Source of the DNA: JBPRGG01 sp051418075
GTDB taxonomy: Bacteria > Bacteroidota > Bacteroidia > Cytophagales > Cyclobacteriaceae
Length of the DNA stretch: 64,000 nt
Direction: 5' to 3'
Assembly: GCA_051418075.1 (NCBI GenBank)
Contig: JBPRGG010000010.1
Location: forward strand, 5,179 to 69,178
This document shows positions 27,339 through 37,400 of this stretch, one piece after another (positions within the stretch are counted from its first letter, which is position 1; each line of letters opens with the position of its first letter). The notes below the pieces were generated by a model. It did no database searches and was not told where the DNA came from. It worked only from the letters and a program-made list of their open reading frames with translations. Position numbers and translations under genes: made by a program.

Positions 27339-28889
27339 ATGAAATTAAATGAAAGTATCTTTCTGTTAATTGTAATCATGGTTATTGGATCATGTAAACA
27401 AAATCAAACTGAAATAATTTATGAACCTACCTGGGAATCACTAAAACAAGTCGATCCGGTGCCTGAATGGTTTAAAGATGCCAAGTTTGGGATTTATTTT
27501 CATTGGGGTGTATATTCGGTTCCGGCTTTTGGTAACGAATGGTACCCCAAAAACATGTATAGTGAAGATGCTAAAGAACACCAACATCATATTAATACTT
27601 ACGGCAAACCGGAAGCATGGCCATATCATTATTTTATTGTCGGATCTGAGGATAAACAAGGTAATTTTGTACAGTTTGCTCCCCGACTGAAATCAGAGGG
27701 AGGTGCATTTGATCCAGGAGAATGGGCTGATCTGTTTGCCCGGGCCGGGGCAAAATTTGCTGGTCCGGTGGCGGAGCATCATGATGGTTTTTCCATGTGG
27801 GCCAGTAAGGTAAATCCATGGAATGCCAAAGATCAGGCCCCGGGTATGGATCTGGTGGGCTTACTTACCCAGGCTATACGGGCACGGGATATGAGAGTCA
27901 TTCTTTCCATGCACCATGCTTACAATTTCACTGGTTTTTATGAACATGTGCCTGAAACAACAGATCCGGATTTGCAAATCCTGTATGGCCAACTTGGCCG
28001 TGAAAAAAATGAAGCAATTTGGCTGGCAAAACATAAAGAGATCATTGATAATTATAAACCAGACATTATATGGCAGGATTTTAACCTTACGGCCATTAGT
28101 GAGCATGTTTTACTGGAATTTCTGGCTTATTATTATAATCGGGCCAATAAATGGGGTAAGAAAGTGGTAACTACTTACAAAGATGCACTCAATACAGAAA
28201 TAGCCCTGTTGGATTATGAACGGGGAGGCCCTTACCAGCTCAAAGATTATTATTGGCTGACTGATGATGCTATCAGCCGTTCCAGTTGGTGTTATACTGA
28301 AGGTATTGAATATTATTCTGCCACAGCCGTATTACATAGTTTATTTGACCGAATCAGTAAAAATGGAAACCTGTTGCTCAATATATCACCCAAATCAGAT
28401 GGCAGCATTCCATCAGAACAAAAGGATATACTTATGGCTATGGGCAGTTGGTTAAGCAGGTTTGGTGAAGCTGTTTATGGTACCAGGGCCTGGCTTAAAT
28501 ATGGCGAGGGACCAACTGAAATGGGTTCAGGGCACCCTCATGGTGAAGGAGCATCATTTTCCCGGCCGGTTGAAGGTACGCCCCGGGATCTTCGTTTTAC
28601 CAGAAGCAAAGATAATAGTACCCTCTATATTATTTTTATGGGATGGCCGGAAGATCATCAATTATCCATAAAAACTTTTGCCCGGGACAGTATTGAATTA
28701 GAGGGGACTTTGGAAGAAGTGGCCTTACTTGGTGATCAAAAAGGAACATATCTTCCTGTTAGTTATATTCAGGAGCAGGCAGCCATGCATTTTGCACTTC
28801 CGCAGAAACCTTCTGAGGAGATGGCTTATGTGTTAAAATGCAGTTTTAGAAACGAAATACCAGCTTTGTCGGTTAATAGTCAGGATTAA
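27339..28889 (+). CDS. Alpha-L-fucosidase (GH29) lipoprotein
   Basis: The ATG at 27339 is chosen (MKLNESIF); the longer frame needs a TTG. The product of about 516 residues has a lipoprotein signal (VIGSC). The GH29 barrel is recognisable from WFKDAKFGIYFHWGVYSVP, NEWYPKNMY, GPVAEHHDGFSMW, PDIIWQDFNLT (the Asp being the likely nucleophile), and NGNLLLNISPKSDGSIP, followed by a C-terminal beta domain. It removes alpha-L-fucose from glycans at the cell surface or in the periplasm. Its neighbours are sulfatases and a SusCD locus, so the target is probably a fucosylated, sulfated glycan. Confidence 0.93.
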   Translation: MKLNESIFLLIVIMVIGSCKQNQTEIIYEPTWESLKQVDPVPEWFKDAKFGIYFHWGVYSVPAFGNEWYPKNMYSEDAKEHQHHINTYGKPEAWPYHYFIVGSEDKQGNFVQFAPRLKSEGGAFDPGEWADLFARAGAKFAGPVAEHHDGFSMWASKVNPWNAKDQAPGMDLVGLLTQAIRARDMRVILSMHHAYNFTGFYEHVPETTDPDLQILYGQLGREKNEAIWLAKHKEIIDNYKPDIIWQDFNLTAISEHVLLEFLAYYYNRANKWGKKVVTTYKDALNTEIALLDYERGGPYQLKDYYWLTDDAISRSSWCYTEGIEYYSATAVLHSLFDRISKNGNLLLNISPKSDGSIPSEQKDILMAMGSWLSRFGEAVYGTRAWLKYGEGPTEMGSGHPHGEGASFSRPVEGTPRDLRFTRSKDNSTLYIIFMGWPEDHQLSIKTFARDSIELEGTLEEVALLGDQKGTYLPVSYIQEQAAMHFALPQKPSEEMAYVLKCSFRNEIPALSVNSQD

Positions 28890-28917
28890 TATATGAGGAA
28901 ATAAGTGTAATAGCTGT

Positions 28918-29406
28918 TTATTTGGTTACCTCACCGTCCTGTTCCGGAGCCGAATATTTCACAAAATCAATACCGATTCCATTGGGGTCAACAATGGCAA
29001 AATGCCGGTCTCCCCAGGGTTCTTCTCTTAATTCAATGGCTATAGGTACTTGTTTTTCCTGTATTTCCTTATAAAATACATCTACATGCTCGACCTCAAA
29101 TGTGAGATAGACTCCCTGCCCCTGAAAAGGCTTTTGAAAAATGGGCTGTTGAGAGGGATGGTTGGGCAACAGGAAGCTGATTTCTGCCTTATGGTCAGGC
29201 GTATGCATCAGGATAAACCATTCATTTTCGAAGGTGATGCCAAAGCCTAATTTTTCCTGATAAAACTTTTTGGTTTCTGCTAATTTTTCAGTGATAATAC
29301 CTGCATTCATTTTCATGTCGCTGTTGTTTAAAGTGGTTGATGCTTGTTGTGAATATAATGGTGTTGACATAATCAAAACAATTAAGGTGTAATAAAACCG
29401 TCTCAT
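28918..29406 (-). CDS. Exported VOC-family (glyoxalase-like) protein
   Basis: The ATG at 29406 (MRRFYYTLIV) gives about 162 residues with a signal peptide ending near YSQQ. The rest is one vicinal-oxygen-chelate fold with paired beta-alpha-beta modules: GIITEKLAETKKFYQEKLGF, HKAEISFLLPNH, VYLTFEVEHVDVFYKEIQEK and WGDRHFAIVDPNGIGIDFVKY. VOC proteins include glyoxalases, dioxygenases and resistance proteins; an exported form is unusual. It is convergent with the fucosidase gene. Confidence 0.85.
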   Translation of the reverse strand: MRRFYYTLIVLIMSTPLYSQQASTTLNNSDMKMNAGIITEKLAETKKFYQEKLGFGITFENEWFILMHTPDHKAEISFLLPNHPSQQPIFQKPFQGQGVYLTFEVEHVDVFYKEIQEKQVPIAIELREEPWGDRHFAIVDPNGIGIDFVKYSAPEQDGEVTK

Positions 29407-29507
29407 ATTGAAAATTTGTTTAGACAAAAATGCACAGGTTGGCCAAAGAAAAATTGTAAAAAGCGGACATGTTAATATGGAAGTTTTTAGTGAAAATTCA
29501 GGTAAAT

Positions 29508-30281
29508 TTAAAGCCTGACCTGCTTGGGACTGGTACCATAAAATCTTTTGAAATCCTTGATAAAATGGGGTTGGTCGTAATAGCCTAAATCAAAATAGGA
29601 TCTTTTCTTAAGAATTTCTACAGGTGAATTTTCAGAAGCGAGAAGTTTCTGGAATCGTACCACCTTACAAAAAGCCTTGCCTGATTCACCAATATGAAAT
29701 TGAAATAAGCGACGCAATTGACGCAGGCTCAAGCCAGTTGACAGCTCTTTTTCTATTTGAATATTGCCATTGAAGGCAAGGATAATTTGTAGCGCCCTGT
29801 AAAAGCGACTATCCCAGTCAAAGTTAATGTTGGAAAATTGCTTTTGAAAATACCTATCCAACCAATCCCCCATCGTTTTGGGAAAAATATCAGGATTCAT
29901 ATGACGACCGATATAATCAGCTAATTCAGGAACTAACAAACGCAGCTGTTCGGTACGATTGCTTAGCTCTGAAGCTTTAATATTAAATAATTGAGGAAAG
30001 ACAGCCGGAAAAAACCGCACTCCTGCATAGTTAAATGTTTCCGGCAATGGAAATGCAGTATATGCTTTACTAAACCCCATTACCTGGCTGTGATCGGGAT
30101 AATTCATATCAAAAAACAGATCGATACATCCATCCGCTACCACATTGTAGATGTAGGGGCGGCTAAGGGGACGTAAGCTTTTGAGCTGCCAGTAACAATA
30201 GATATAATTCTGTAAATATTCAGCCGGTAACACTTCCAGATAACTTACCGGACTACCATGAGATGCAGCAGTAGGTTGCAT
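29508..30281 (-). CDS. AraC-family transcriptional regulator
   Basis: The ATG at 30281 (MQPTAASHG) gives 257 residues; a TTG at 30323 would extend it. The N-terminal domain (YLEVLPAEYLQNYIYCYWQLKS) is of the type often fused to AraC in Bacteroidota, and the C-terminal double HTH has SLRQLRRLFQFHIGESGKAFCKVVRFQKLL and GYYDQPHFIKDFKRFYGTSPKQ. It is divergent from the sulfatase at 30651 and may regulate it or the wider locus. Confidence 0.88.
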   Translation of the reverse strand: MQPTAASHGSPVSYLEVLPAEYLQNYIYCYWQLKSLRPLSRPYIYNVVADGCIDLFFDMNYPDHSQVMGFSKAYTAFPLPETFNYAGVRFFPAVFPQLFNIKASELSNRTEQLRLLVPELADYIGRHMNPDIFPKTMGDWLDRYFQKQFSNINFDWDSRFYRALQIILAFNGNIQIEKELSTGLSLRQLRRLFQFHIGESGKAFCKVVRFQKLLASENSPVEILKKRSYFDLGYYDQPHFIKDFKRFYGTSPKQVRL

Positions 30282-30650
30282 TGGTTGATAATATTGGCGG
30301 AAGTTCAGCTGATAAATAGACAAAGATCTAAAGTTTTTTCTACAACTTATTTAATGAATGAAAGGTTTCAAAGGACATCGGCGAGGTATGGGGTAAAATT
30401 GAAATTGAAATTCCGGAGTACAAGAATTGTAGGGACAGCCTAAGTTAAGTTTGCTGTTTTCATGATTAATAATACTGGCGGGCCAGTGTTTCTTTGATTT
30501 TCTAATAATCATGATCCTCATATAATCATAAAAATCATACGAAATATGATTTTTTGCACAAAAAAGTAAAACTGGGATTAGGACATCAGGCAAAAAGCAT
30601 ATATAATTGATATTTAAGTACTAAAGCTATATCATTATAAATAAAAGGAG
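30282..30650. other. Divergent intergenic region with an ATCATA/TATGAT hairpin
   Basis: No gene seen. At 30530-30554, AAAAATCATA and TATGATTTTT form a perfect 10-bp stem with a 5-nt loop; it could be a terminator or an operator for the divergent AraC regulator. Further ATCATGAT-like sequence lies just upstream of it. Confidence 0.5.
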
Positions 30651-32114
30651 ATGGTAAAAAGAAGTGCGATAAATATGAACAGGAATTTAATGATTATTTT
30701 AAGTTGTTTTTTCCTCTATACCTGTAAGCCAGCCAATGATGATGAAAAAGATCTCCCCAATGTCCTGTTTATTCTGGTAGATGACCTGGGTTACAAAGAC
30801 CTGGGTATCTATGGCAGTACATTTTACGATACCCCCAATCTCGACTCCTTGGCGGGGGTAAGTACCAGATTTACCAATGCATATGCGGCCTCTCCGGTTT
30901 GTTCGCCCACACGGGCTGCAATAATGACGGGTAAAGACCCGGTTCGGGTAAATATTACCGATTGGATTCCGGGCCTGCCAATAGAAAAGGTGGAAAATCC
31001 CAAACTAACCCCGCCGGAAGATATTCATAACCTGCCATTAAGTGAAAAAACTATGGCAGAAGTATTCAGGGAAAAGGGTTATAAAACATTTTTTGCGGGT
31101 AAATGGCACCTGGGTGAAACAGCCGAATTCTGGCCGGAACAGCAAGGTTTTGACATTAATAAGGGTGGACATCATAAGGGTTCTCCTCCCGGTGGATACT
31201 ATGCGCCTTATGAAAACCCTCGCCTGGAAAACGGGCCTGAGGGCGAATACCTTACTGACCGGCTGGTAGATGAGTCCATTCAGTTCATAGAAAATTATCA
31301 GGACAGTGCTTTCTTTTTATACCTGGCTTTTTATACTGTACACACACCCATTCAGGGTTGCGATAAATATGATCAATTTTACCTGCAAAAGCAGCAACAA
31401 TTGCCTGATCAGGGAGAAGTAGCAATATACCAAGATGGTAGATTGACCACCCGTATTAACCAATCTCAGGCAAAATATGCAGCCATGGTAAGGTCAATGG
31501 ATGAAAATATAGGTCGATTGTTGGACAAGCTAAATGAATTGAATTTGTCAGATAATACCATCATTGTTTTTACTTCTGACAACGGCGGATTGACAACCCG
31601 AGGGAGTAATCCTGGTCCTACGGCTGTGTATCCATTAAGAGCGGGAAAGGGCTGGCTGTATGAAGGAGGCATTCGCATCCCATTGATCATAAAAACACCA
31701 GGTCAGCAAGCCCCTATAGTATCGGAACAACCTGCAGTGAGCATGGACCTCTATCCGACAATTTTGGAATTAGCCGGGATACCACCCATACCGGAACAAC
31801 ATCAGGATGGGCTAAGTCTCCAGTCTGTTTTGCAAAATCCGTTACAAGTGGAAGAAAGAACCCTGGTTTGGCATTACCCCCATTACCATGGCACCACCTG
31901 GAAACCAGGTTCAGCCATCCGGCAGGGAGACTGGAAACTGATTACATTTTATGAAGAAGATAAGGTGGAACTATATAATCTGGCCAATGATCCGGGAGAA
32001 AAACTGAATCTGGCGGCAGAATATCCGGAAAAGCTGGCTCAATTGCAGAGCCTGATGCATGAATATATCAAGCAAAGAAATGGGCAGTATCCTCAACGAG
32101 TGGTGAGCAGGTAG
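30651..32114 (+). CDS. Sulfatase lipoprotein (arylsulfatase A type)
   Basis: The 487-residue protein has a lipoprotein-like signal (SCFFLYTC) and the S1 sulfatase fold: PNVLFILVDDLGYKDLG near residue 37, and the formylglycine motif CSPTR with Cys84 (VCSPTRAAIMTGKDP). FFAGKWHLGE, VFTSDNGGLTTRG and YNLANDPGEKLNLA complete the pattern. A start at 30675 is also possible. It hydrolyses sulfate esters from a glycan after Cys-to-formylglycine conversion by a sulfatase-maturating enzyme encoded elsewhere. It precedes the sigma/FecR/SusCD set. Confidence 0.93.
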   Translation: MVKRSAINMNRNLMIILSCFFLYTCKPANDDEKDLPNVLFILVDDLGYKDLGIYGSTFYDTPNLDSLAGVSTRFTNAYAASPVCSPTRAAIMTGKDPVRVNITDWIPGLPIEKVENPKLTPPEDIHNLPLSEKTMAEVFREKGYKTFFAGKWHLGETAEFWPEQQGFDINKGGHHKGSPPGGYYAPYENPRLENGPEGEYLTDRLVDESIQFIENYQDSAFFLYLAFYTVHTPIQGCDKYDQFYLQKQQQLPDQGEVAIYQDGRLTTRINQSQAKYAAMVRSMDENIGRLLDKLNELNLSDNTIIVFTSDNGGLTTRGSNPGPTAVYPLRAGKGWLYEGGIRIPLIIKTPGQQAPIVSEQPAVSMDLYPTILELAGIPPIPEQHQDGLSLQSVLQNPLQVEERTLVWHYPHYHGTTWKPGSAIRQGDWKLITFYEEDKVELYNLANDPGEKLNLAAEYPEKLAQLQSLMHEYIKQRNGQYPQRVVSR

Positions 32115-32634
32115 TTTTTTTATGAAAAGAGGATTCAAGGGTGGCTGGTATCAGCATTTAATAAGCAGAAATCTACTTGTTGACAGGCATTCTCTGACTT
32201 TCAGCAGTTTCATAAGATTTTCAGCAGGATCACAACCCGGTTTATATTGGTCACCTGCCGGGAACGATTACTTGTTCCAGGAATGTGGTTAAGCCGGCCA
32301 GAATTTAATTACTTTTCTTCCCGCAATTCTTTACACCTACAAGCTAAAGATGCCAACCAGATCAAAAACACAGAATACATACCGGGTCTAATAAAGGAGT
32401 TTCTGCCTCATCTGCAGCCCAGGATAGCCAACCGTTTTCAGTTACGATTTTCTTTAAACAAACGGGTTCTGAAATGGACGATAAAAATGATTGCCTGGAA
32501 ACCATTTATTTTTAAACCCCAAGCCTTCCCTTATGCATTGTTATTAGGCTTTGACCGTACTTAATTGCCAATATTCCACAATACGCCTCATTATTTATCA
32601 AATAATTTGTAAATTTGAATAATATCCGTAATCT
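32115..32634. other. Intergenic region upstream of the second sigma factor
   Basis: About 520 bp. A 105-codon open frame (32247-32564) shows no recognisable family and no signal, so it is not called as a gene. TAAATTTG at 32610-32617 matches the Bacteroidota -7 element TAnnTTTG at a suitable distance from the sigma start at 32635. Confidence 0.4.
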
Positions 32635-33258
32635 ATGCAATTATCAAAAAAGACTCCGGTAAAGGCTATCAATGATTCTTGTTCTTTCCGACAATGGTTT
32701 GAAGAGGTTTATACCGGACATTTTGAAAGGATGTACAGATATGCATTTTCTATTACTAAATCCAAAGATCTGGCTGAAGATGTGGTGGAAGAAGTTTTCC
32801 TGAATATTTGGGAAAAAAAAGATGGCAACCGCCGGATCAGAGATGTAGAAAAATACCTTTATGTATCGGTTAAGCACGCAGCGCTGCGGGTAGTTTTAAA
32901 GAATCCCCATCAGTTTTTATATAGCGATTACCAGGAAGCAGTACAGGTGGCTGATCAAATTGATCCGGAATCTATTCTGTTAGGAAATGAACTACAGCAG
33001 ATCATTGATCAATCCATTGCATCACTTCCCCCACATTGTGGTTTAGTTTATGATCTGATCAGAAATAAAGGCAAATCCTATCAGGATGTAGCAGATGAAT
33101 TAGGCATTTCAAAAAAAACCCTGGAAGGACACATCAGTAAAGCACTGGCCTCGATTCGTAAGGCATTGAACCAATATTTCCAGGAAAACCAAACCAGTAC
33201 CAAATGGATATCCGGATCGGCTTTAATACTACTTATAATATTATTTTCCATTTTTTAA
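32635..33258 (+). CDS. ECF-type RNA polymerase sigma factor
   Basis: The 207-residue product has sigma region 2 (FERMYRYAFSITKSKDLAEDVVEEVFLNIWEKKD) and region 4 (LPPHCGLVYDLIRNKGKSYQDVADELGISKKTLEGHISKAL). It ends with a hydrophobic C-terminal segment (WISGSALILLIILFSIF), which could anchor it in the membrane and is uncommon for this class. It heads the second sigma/FecR/SusC/SusD set. Confidence 0.93.
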   Translation: MQLSKKTPVKAINDSCSFRQWFEEVYTGHFERMYRYAFSITKSKDLAEDVVEEVFLNIWEKKDGNRRIRDVEKYLYVSVKHAALRVVLKNPHQFLYSDYQEAVQVADQIDPESILLGNELQQIIDQSIASLPPHCGLVYDLIRNKGKSYQDVADELGISKKTLEGHISKALASIRKALNQYFQENQTSTKWISGSALILLIILFSIF

Positions 33259-33399
33259 TTTAGCAATTATTTGCTTATCTTATTGGTGTATTTGCAATGA
33301 TTCAACTCTTAAAATAAATTTATTATAAATATATCTGCTTCCGTAAGGGTTACTTCAGTTTTTTTACTCCTTAAAATGTACAGCTTAAAATGATGCTGA

Positions 33400-34395
33400 A
33401 TGGAAGAAATAATCATTAAATACCTTAACCAGAATCTGCTGCCAGAGGAAGAATTGAGGCTAAAAGCCTGGTTAAAGGAAGACAAAAACAACCGGCAGGT
33501 ATTTGAACATATCGTGGCCAACTGGCATATAAAACAAACTGAAATTCAGGCAAGTCAACATAACATTTATCAGAGAATTATCCAAACACCAATACAGGAT
33601 CAAATTGATCATATTGGTGATGTCCGGGGACAGGTCTGGAAAACCTGGATCAAAGTAGCAGCAATATTGTTGATCGCCATCACCACCAGTCTTGTCATTT
33701 TTGATTTACAACAAATGGATCAGAAAACTGAATTACAGGAGATTACCAGGGTAGAAAAAAAAGCCCTGCCAGGTCAGAAATTATCCTTTACCTTGCCAGA
33801 TGGCTCAGTGGTAAAACTTAATTCCGATAGCCGGCTAATGGCCCCGCAACAATTTACCAACAAGTCCCGGCAGGTCTTTTTAGAGGGGGAAGCGTTTTTC
33901 GAAGTTACTGAAGATGCTTCCCGCCCTTTTGTGGTTACAACTGATGATTTTAAGGTAAAGGTATTGGGGACTTCTTTCAATATACGTTCTTACCAGGAAG
34001 AAGAAAACAGTTCGGTAGCTGTAGTTTCTGGTAAGGTGATGGTTTCCAATTCTACCACTGATCAAAAGACTCAGGAGGAAGTGCTTACCAGGAATCAAAT
34101 GCTGGTTTATTCCTTTAATGATCAATCTTGGAAAAAGCACATAGGTTATGATCATGATCTGATATTAGGCTGGAGAGATCAAAAATTAATATTTAAAAAT
34201 GATCGTATCTCCACCATTCTGAATGTTTTATCAAGGTGGTATGGGAAAGAATTTAAGGTTAATGCCGCGATTGACCCAGATCGGGAATATACGGCCAGAT
34301 TCAGTAATCCTACTTTGAAAGAGGTAATGGAAAGTTTGTCTTACAATTATCAATTTAACTATGAAATCGAGGCAGAAAATGTAATAATTAAATAA
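33400..34395 (+). CDS. FecR family anti-sigma factor
   Basis: The 331-residue protein has a cytoplasmic N-terminal part, a transmembrane helix around 83-103 (VAAILLIAITTSLVIF), and the periplasmic FecR domain (KKALPGQKLSFTLPDGSVVKLNSDS, VFLEGEAFFEVTEDASRPFVV). The C-terminal DUF4974-like part (KLIFKNDRISTILNVLSRWYGK) follows. It would transmit the signal of the downstream SusC STN domain to the upstream sigma factor. Confidence 0.93.
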   Translation: MEEIIIKYLNQNLLPEEELRLKAWLKEDKNNRQVFEHIVANWHIKQTEIQASQHNIYQRIIQTPIQDQIDHIGDVRGQVWKTWIKVAAILLIAITTSLVIFDLQQMDQKTELQEITRVEKKALPGQKLSFTLPDGSVVKLNSDSRLMAPQQFTNKSRQVFLEGEAFFEVTEDASRPFVVTTDDFKVKVLGTSFNIRSYQEEENSSVAVVSGKVMVSNSTTDQKTQEEVLTRNQMLVYSFNDQSWKKHIGYDHDLILGWRDQKLIFKNDRISTILNVLSRWYGKEFKVNAAIDPDREYTARFSNPTLKEVMESLSYNYQFNYEIEAENVIIK

Positions 34396-34397
34396 TG

Positions 34398-34437
34398 CAA
34401 AAGCTGAGCGGGCTTTGGGGAAAGTGCTCAGCTTTTG
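34398..34437. repeat. Perfect 12-bp stem hairpin between fecR and susC
   Basis: CAAAAGCTGAGC (34398-34409) is the exact reverse complement of GCTCAGCTTTTG (34426-34437), with a 16-nt loop. It starts 2 bp after the fecR stop and ends about 35 bp before the preferred susC ATG. It may attenuate or process the transcript; it resembles the hairpin at 7452-7482 in position. Confidence 0.65.
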
Positions 34438-34472
34438 GGGTAAACAGTTTCAATTTTAAAATCAAAACTACT

Positions 34473-37400
34473 ATGAAAGTAAAGTTACGAAAAATTCTAT
34501 TATGTATGTCGAAGCTTTTAATTTATGCATTGGCATTAACCAGTTCGTTTACTTTTGCTTTGGCCGCCAGGGTAGAGGCCCAGCAGCAGGAGTTAAGCCA
34601 GATCAGGATCAGCATTACCCAGGGAAAAAAGGACCTGTTGCAATCTTTGGCTGAAATCGAGCGCAATAGTGCATTTAGTTTTGCCTATACCACCAAAGAA
34701 CTAAAGCACAAAGTGGTTAACATTTCCAAATCCTACTGGCGCATGGATGAATTGCTCAAGGAGATCTCTATGCAAACAGATCTGTCATTCAAGCGGGTAA
34801 ATGAAACCATCACTGTGCGTGAAAAAGATGAGAAAGAAAGTCTGCCTCCTCTGATCGACAAAATTATACAAACCCGTAATATTACCGGTAAAGTGACATC
34901 CTATGAAGACGGAGAAGGGCTTCCTGGTGTAAATGTGATCGAAAAAGGAACCAGCAATGGTACTGTTACCGATGTTCAGGGTTCGTATTCCCTGGAAATT
35001 GCTGAAGGGGCTGTTTTGGTGTTTAGTTCGGTAGGTTATACTACTGAAGAAGTGGAAGTGGGAAATCGGTCAGTAATTAATTTGACCATGAACCAGGATA
35101 TTCAGCAGTTACAGGAACTGGTGGTGGTAGGCTATGGTAGCCAGAAAAAGAGTGATATTACAGGGTCTGTGGTATCTTTTGACCCTGAGATCCTGGAGGA
35201 CCGACCACAAACCAATTTAATTCAGGCCTTGCAGGGTAATGTGGCTGGGGTAAGTATTACCACTGCCAATTCATCTGCAGAAGATAACGCAAACATCGTA
35301 ATCCGCGGCCAGAATTCAATTACAGCAGGTAATCAGCCTTTGATTATTCTGGATGGTGTTCCTTTTAATGGATCTTTTTCTGAAATCAATCCCAATGATG
35401 TGCAAAGTATGGAGATACTTAAGGATGCCTCTTCTACCGCAATTTATGGTTCCAGAGGCGCTAATGGGGTCATCCTGATCACCACCAGGCAAGGGGAAGA
35501 AGGGAAGTTAAAGATCTCCTACAATGGATTGTATAGTTTTGATGATATCGCCAACCGTCCTGATATGCAGAATGCCAGTCAGTATTGGAATGATAAGTTT
35601 GAAAGAAATGTGGTCAATGTACTTTCCCAACCCAGTAACATTGAAAGTATACGTGACCGACTGGATGAGGTATTTTTGGGTGAAGACACTGAGTTAGAAG
35701 CCTTTATGATGGGTTATCCCGGGCAAAACTGGGATGATTTTGTGGACGGGGTATTGGCTAATTATCCGGACCAGGTACGGGACCGGCAAACGTTGTTGCA
35801 ATTAGCCCGGGACTTTCGTTATCCAACCGGGGGGAGAAATACAGATTGGGTGGATTTAGCTACCAGAACCGGACACAGACAACAACACAACCTGTCTTTT
35901 TCCGGTGGTAGTGAAGACACTAAATATTTTATCTCAGGAATATACACTAATAACCAGGGGATTGCCAGGGGAGATAAATTTGAAAGAATCAATTTCCGGG
36001 TAAATCTGGACCAGAAAATATTGAACGGACTGAATTATGGCACCAATACCCAGGTGGGATTTTATGACCGCAGTGGCATAAAAGCTACCTGGGGAGGTAT
36101 AAACACCAACGGCGCTTTCTTACTAAGTCCCTTATACAATCCTTATAATTCGGATGGATCCATAGACCTTTTTCCTATTTCAGAAGATACGCAGATACAA
36201 AATCCCCTGGAGCCATTATTATTTGATAATGAGGATAAAGAAACCAGAATTCTCACTAACCACTACTTGAATTGGGAAGTGCCGGGTATCAAAGGACTTT
36301 CCTATAAATTAAATACTGGATTCAGTTGGAATTTCGCTGATGAAAAAACCTATAAAGGCCTGAACACTGTTGAGGGGAGAATTGATGATGGTAATTTGTC
36401 TTTGAGTAATAGAAAAAGCAATTCCTGGCTGGTGGAGAATATTTTAAGCTATACCAAAAACTTTGGGAAGCATTCCATTTTTTTAACGGCGTTATATAGT
36501 GCCCAGGAAAATCAAAATGAAAGAAATATTTTAAATGGCAGAGGTTTTCCCAATGATGTGATGAAATATTATCAACCCTCTCAGGCTGATGTATTAGAGG
36601 CAGATGCCTTTTTTAGTAGAAGGGCCTATATTTCCCAAATGCTCAGAGCCAATTATTCCTTTAGTGACCGGTATTTATTGACAGCTACCGTGAGACGGGA
36701 CGGATATTCTGCTTTTGGTGCTGATACAAAATTTGGGGTATTCCCATCCATTGCTATCGGATGGAATATGTCTAATGAAAATTTCATGCAAAACCTGGAC
36801 TTCATAGATCAGTTTAAATTGAGATTGTCTTATGGTGAAAATGGCAACGAAGCCATAAGCGCTTATGCATCATTACCCCGACTGACTTCATTGGATTATA
36901 TTGATCAGAATCAAACGCCCCTGTTTGGCTTTTTCCCGGAAGCATTATCCAATCCCGGCCTAAGTTGGGAAACCACCAAATCAGTTAATCTGGGTTTTGA
37001 TTATTCCCTTTTTAATGGCCGCATCAGTGGTAGCCTGGATGCTTACAGCTCCCGAACTTTTGACCTTTTACTGACTGAAACCATTTCTGCGGTCAATGGC
37101 ACTACTTCTATCATCAGGAATATTGGAGAGACCAGGAACAGAGGTTTGGAGTTTATGGTTTCAGCCGTCAATATTGATAGTAAGGATTTCTCCTGGAAGA
37201 CAGATTTTAATTTTAGTACCTATCGACCAGAAATTGTACATGTGGGATTAAGAAATGAAAATGGAGAATATATAGATGATATTGCCAGTGAATGGTTTAT
37301 TGGGAATCCGGTGAATGTTAATTTTGACTATGCCCTGGATAGAATTCTGCAAAAGGAAGATTTCATCCTGAATGCTAATGGCGAATATGAATTGGACGAA

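Noticed and set aside
32247..32564. 105-codon open frame before the second sigma factor
   Set aside because: No signal peptide, family motif or clear start context; probably a chance frame.
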